Source: Sanghuangporus weigelae
Lineage: Eukaryota > Basidiomycota > Agaricomycetes > Hymenochaetales > Hymenochaetaceae
NCBI GenBank assembly: GCA_033182465.1
Contig: CP137324.1
Coordinates: forward strand, 1,674,001 to 1,738,000
Length of the DNA stretch: 64,000 nucleotides
Direction: 5' to 3'
The notes below the pieces were generated by a model. That model was not told where the DNA came from. It saw nothing but the letters and a program-made list of their open reading frames with translations, and searched no databases. Both the position numbers and the translations under genes were made by a program. This document shows positions 59,707 through 64,000 of this stretch, piece after piece (positions within the stretch are counted from its first letter, which is position 1; every line of letters starts with the position of its first letter).

Positions 59707-61433
59707 ATGGGCAATATTTCTAGCAATAAAATAGTTTCTGACGAAGTGAAGATGCTAGGAGAACCACCGGCCTTTGGGCATCCTATGCTCCAGCAATTTG
59801 GTTTCGAGCCGTCGTACATTAATCTCAACAACGGTTATCCCTATGCTTGATTGCGGGCTCCCAGAGACTCACATAGCGCTTATACAAGGTTCCTATGGCT
59901 CGCTCCCGTTGCCAGTCCTCACTGCATGCGAGAAGATGACACGCGAGATCGAGGCTAACCCCGACCGTTTCATGCGTTCCACGTACATCCCAATACTACG
60001 TGATATCCGTACACGGGTTGCAGCGCTAGTGGGAGCAGACACTGACGAATGTGTAATCGTACCAAATGCTACCCATGGAATCAATACGGTCCTGCGCAAC
60101 TTTGCCTTGAACGAAGGCGATATCGTAGTCATAAGTTAGTTCTTCATTCCTTCTTTTCTTTCCTTTCCTCTCACAATTACAAATACACAGATGATGTGAC
60201 CTACAATGCGGTCTCGCGAACGATCCAGTACCTCAAAGACATCAATCCACAGATCATACAGTCTATATTTCCACTAACGTTTCCAACTACACCGGCAATC
60301 ATCATAGAGGGATTTCGGGCGCATCTGAAAAGCTTACCGCGCAAGAGTGGTTGTAAAATCATTGCTGTAATTGACTCCATAGCCTCCATTCCTGGAGCAT
60401 TGATGCCATGGAGAGAGCTTGTGAAGATATGCAAGGAAGAGGACGTCATGAGCGTCATCGATGCTGCACATTCTATCGGACAGGAGTTAGATATCAACTT
60501 GAAAGAAGCTGACCCTGACTTCTGGGTATCAGTGAGTTGAAAAAATAGAATATTTTTCGCTTTCAGGTCCTTATAAGTCTCCGCTTAGAACTGCCACAAG
60601 TGGCTTTATGCAAAGCGTGGTTGTGCGGTGCTATATGTCCCCAAGAGGTCCGAAGCCTGTCTATGTAGTTACTTGATCTCTACCACTGATGTTATTTCTT
60701 AGGAACCAGCACATCATTAGGTCCTCTATTCCCACTGCTCGCAACTATGTCTCGCCTTCGGATCCTCCAGGCGGTCCAGAGCCACCCAATTTCGTTGAAC
60801 AGTTTCTATGTAAGCCTAATTCTGTGAATCTGTGTGAGATTTCGGGCTTGAAGTACATATGAGGGACGGGAACCATTGATCTTGTGCCATTTTTGAGTGT
60901 TCAAGCCGGTGTGTGGTTTCCTTCTGACAGTTCTAGTGGACCACCGTTTCATTTGATGAGATTTTTACTAGCGTTAGATTTCCGGCAGTGGATCGGCGGA
61001 GAGCACAGAATTAACGAGTATTGTCACAATCTGGCTCTTACGGGAGGTAAACGACTCGCGGAGATCTTAGGGACACGTTTATTGGACGAGAACGGAGAGT
61101 TCACAGCAAACATGGTACCATTCATTCCGATGATATACTAGGCTGTGTCTGATTTTACTTGGCCGACAGGTTAATGTTGGGCTCCCGCTGACCGCCGAAG
61201 GTACACTCGACATATTGTCCCGGATAAATGCGCACTTGGAGGAGAAGAACGTGAATGGCAAGCCTTATTTTCACAACGGTGAATGGTGGGTTAGGTGCAG
61301 CGCTCAGATTTATAATGAGGTGGGTATTTCTAGGAATGTCCAGTCCGACGTACCAAATCCCCTTGTCCAGGAGTCAGACTTTGAGAGGCTGGGAAAGGAA
61401 CTCGCAGAAGTCTGCAAGACCATCGACGATTAG
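59707..61433 (+). CDS. Class V PLP-dependent aminotransferase-like enzyme, tandem copy 1
   Basis: A fold-type I PLP enzyme of the group that includes isopenicillin N epimerase-like and ergothioneine lyase (Egt2-like) proteins; the substrate cannot be read. Blocks in order: PSYINLNNG then SYGSLP after intron 1; NATHGINTVLRN for phosphate contact; VIDAAHSIGQ carrying the PLP-ring Asp and His; and NCHKWLYAKRGCAVLYVP, whose Lys should form the Schiff base. The C-terminal small domain shows WTGTIDLVPFLSVQA, then ALDFRQWIGGE and YFHNGEWWVRCSAQIYNE. About eight exons, near 430 residues, no signal peptide. Family members use the same architecture with varied carbon-sulfur lyase or epimerase roles. 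The ATG at 59707 gives a 16-residue longer lead than copy 2. A near-identical second gene follows 533 bp on. Confidence 0.85.
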
Positions 61434-61966
61434 ACTCACGTAAATATGCTCATCTTGTAGCAGTGGCAATATCATCTATAGTGGAACAAGTCCAATAAAG
61501 TGGATGACGTTATGTCAAACGATACCTGCCCATATTGGTCGCTGATGTTTCACCCCATCAAACGCACTTGACTTCTCGGCGCTACCTCGAATAAGCTCTC
61601 CAGCACCCTTTGATAGGCAACTGCTTTACCAAGATATGAGCATTTCCCACGGTAGCTTGCCTTCTCCAAAGAAGAATTTCATTCCGGTGAGCATCGTACT
61701 TCTTTGGTGGACCGGTTCGTCTGCCGAGCATCCTCAGCCCTGCTCTCGAGGATTCAGTGTGACATATAAATAACTGACATATACTCCTATCGACCGCCGT
61801 GGATGCGGTCCGACGCGTCGATCACTTATGATCAGCTATTCCGGCCCGGAGAAACTGATACTTCTATCCGAATAGAATATAAACTCCGCCTGAAGCTCGA
61901 GTCATTCCCTTCGAGTCATCCCTCTCTTCAGGATACTTATACGTTCAGCAGGTCTCTGAAAGTATC
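61434..61966. promoter_or_regulatory. Intergenic promoter of class V copy 2
   Basis: 533 bp between the tandem copies. A TATA-like GAATATAAAC lies at about 61875-61884, some 85 bp before the ATG. The region also carries CGGCCCGG-type GC-rich pieces near 61851. The class V reading frame is not continued here, so the copies are separate genes and not one fused frame. Confidence 0.5.
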
Positions 61967-63688
61967 ATGATGAGCGACGAGGTCAAGAATGTAGAGGAGT
62001 CTCCAACATTTGGACACCCCATGCTCCAGCACTTTACCTTCGAACCATCGTACATAAATCTTAATAATGGTTTTATATATGCGTCAATGCGAGCTAATTG
62101 AGGCTGACATTGTATCTCTGTAGGTTCCTATGGCTCGCTTCCGTTGCCAGTCCTCACCGTATGCGAGAAGATGACACGCGAGATCGAGGCTAATCCCGAC
62201 CGTTTCATGCGTTCCACGTACATCCCAATACTACGTGATGTCCGTGCACGGGTTGCAGCGCTAGTGGGAGCAGACACCGACGAATGTGTAATCGTACCAA
62301 ATGCTACCCATGGAATCAATACAGTCCTGCGCAACCTCGACTGGAATGAAGGCGATATCATAGTCAAAAGTCGATGTTTCTGCTTTTCTTACCCGTTGTC
62401 CACTACGCTAAAGTCATCAAATCTCTAGCTGATGTGACGTATGACGCGATCTCTCGAACGGTTCAGTACATCAAAGACGTCAATCCGTATATAATACAGT
62501 CTAGATTCCCACTGATTTTTCCAACTGCTCCTTCGATCATTATAGACGGATTCCGGACACATTTGAAAGGCCTGTCACGCAAGGGCGGCTGTAAAGTCGT
62601 CGCTATCATTGACTCCATAGCCTCTGTTCCTGGAGTATTGATCCCTTGGAAAGAACTTGTGAAGATATGCAAAGAAGAGGATGTCGTGAGCCTTATTGAC
62701 GGAGCACATTCTATTGGACAAGAAGTAGACATCAATCTGAAAGATGCGGATCCTGACTTCTGGATTTCAGTAAGTATTTCTACCTATCATTTAACTGTCT
62801 TCAAGCCGGGTCCTCATGATCTCTTATCTAGAACTGCCACAAATGGCTATATGCGAAGCGCGGTTGTGCAGTGCTTTATGTCCCCAAGAGGTTCGAAGTC
62901 TGTCTCTCTAAACATCGACCTCTGCTTGCGTGTTTCTAATACTTTAATAGGAATCAGCATCTGATTAAGTCGTCTCTTCCTACCTCCAGTAACTACACTT
63001 CCCCTGCCGATCCTCCAGAAAGACCGGAGCCACCAAATTTTATCCAACAGTTCCTGTGTAAGTTGATTTAACGAAGCCACAAGACGACGTTTGACCTGAA
63101 GCGCGCGACAGGGACAGGAACGATTGATCTCGTGCCATTCTTGAGCGTCCATGCTGGTGAGTAAATACCTCGACAGGTCCGCGGGATATCACGCGCTTCA
63201 TGATCATTTTTAGCCTTAGATTTTCGGCAGCGCATTGGTGGAGAACAAAAAATTAACGAGTACTGCCATGGTCTGGCTCTTATTGGAGGTAGACGTCTTG
63301 CGGGGATTTTAGGGACACGTTTATTAGACGAAAACGGAGAGTTCACAACAAACATGGTAATATCCATTATGGAAGTGCGATAGATGTCGACCAAAATTTG
63401 TTTGAATAGGTTGATGTCGAGCTGCCACTGACCGCGAAGGGTACGCACGGTGTGCTATCGCAGATCAAAGATTACCTGGAAGAGAAGAACGTGAGTGCCA
63501 GGCCTTACCATCACAATGGCAAATGGTGGATCAGGTGTAGCGCACAGATCTACAATGAGGTGAGTATATTGCATGGTATGATTGTTTTTCACACGACTGA
63601 TTTGCACCTGTAGGTTTCAGATTTTGAGAAGTTAGGAGAGGTGTTGCTACAAGTCGTAGAAATAATAAATATCAGTGGCAGTGTGTGA
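61967..63688 (+). CDS. Class V PLP-dependent aminotransferase-like enzyme, tandem copy 2
   Basis: Paralog of the preceding gene with the same exon plan and splice phases. It keeps the PLP features: NATHGINTVLRN, LIDGAHSIGQ (copy 1 has IDAAH) and NCHKWLYAKRGCAVLYVPKR with the Schiff-base Lys. The exon carrying SYGSLPLPVLTVCEKMT is nearly identical at the DNA level to copy 1, while the next exon has diverged far more. In the C-terminal domain FRQRIGGEQKINEYCHG and NGKWWIRCSAQIYNE remain. The tail differs (LQVVEIINISGSV). The frame looks intact throughout, so both copies may be active. The ATG at 61967 gives MMSDEVKNVEE; a start one codon later is equally possible. About 415 residues. Confidence 0.85.
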
Positions 63689-64000
63689 TTACATAACCAT
63701 ATTAGTCAGATATAATCCCACGGTCATGACGTTTGTTGGCTGTGCGCTCGACTCCTTTTGAAGTTTCGTCTACCAGACCAGGCCAGGGCGTTCGCAGCTC
63801 GACTCTTCTTTTTGCCACACAAATCCAGCTTTTGTCTTTTACTTTCCTGTATTTCTTTTATTCAACATCACTTTGCTCTAGAGAATATTGTAGTCTCTGC
63901 CACGGTGCGTCGCAGGTTGTTTGCTTTATCACTTTCGGCGTGTTTTGCTCACAATAATATATGGTTTAGTGAGGCGAGGCGTGGATCTCCGACCCGTGCA
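63689..64000. other. Right edge, no gene seen
   Basis: The last 312 bp follow the second class V gene. A plus-strand frame with a hydrophobic stretch (63733-63957) is open but has no family match and does not start at a convincing ATG context. A pyrimidine-rich run at about 63800-63870 could be the leader of a gene beyond the window. Confidence 0.35.

Noticed and set aside
1-64000. LTR elements, virus-like elements, CRISPR arrays
   Set aside because: No paired long terminal repeats, no reverse transcriptase or capsid-type domains and no spaced direct repeats were seen on either strand.

Overview
The window is nuclear DNA from a filamentous basidiomycete, most likely an Agaricomycete. Genes are dense and cut by many short GT-AG introns of about 45-65 nt, intergenic gaps are short, and promoters are often divergent. 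The families fit this: fungal Zn2Cys6 regulators, a fused BioD-BioA biotin enzyme, Vps34, an FG nucleoporin, fungal TRAP-alpha and a fungal complex I subunit. I saw no rRNA, tRNA, CRISPR array, or retrovirus-like or other virus-like element. All exon boundaries were worked out by hand from reading frame, splice dinucleotides and family conservation.

Layout. 1-3563 is a gene-poor left flank with a 646-bp non-autonomous hAT element (8-bp target duplication), a diverged direct duplication around it, and one candidate small secreted protein. 3564-18103 holds a peroxisomal-type CoA Nudix hydrolase (-), a long disordered polyproline protein (+), a membrane-anchored kelch protein (+), acyl-CoA-binding protein (-) and a double PH-domain protein (+). 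A 2.8-kb gap lies before the acyl-CoA-binding gene. 18104-25502 is a 7.4-kb gene-poor block with at most one membrane-protein remnant. 25503-35405 is a tandem pair of paralogous Zn2Cys6 transcription factors. 37303-54932 holds a GBD/FH3 Rho-binding protein, a Nup159/Nup214-type nucleoporin, pICln (-), an SH3 adaptor, a four-span membrane protein and Vps34. 55053-59454 holds the BioD-BioA fusion (-), a complex I subunit (+) and TRAP-alpha (-). 59707-63688 is a tandem pair of class V PLP enzymes.

Most genes are unrelated housekeeping functions placed side by side. The two real units are the tandem duplicates. The transcription-factor pair shares its zinc-cluster splice sites and a long phase-1 intron that separates the DNA-binding half from the regulatory half. 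The aminotransferase pair has one exon far more alike than the others, which points to recent gene conversion. Other points of note are a 7-nt micro-exon in TRAP-alpha, a GC-AG intron, a 1.57-kb intron in the second transcription factor, and a 161-bp divergent promoter between the biotin enzyme and the complex I subunit. I found no clearly new multi-gene system.
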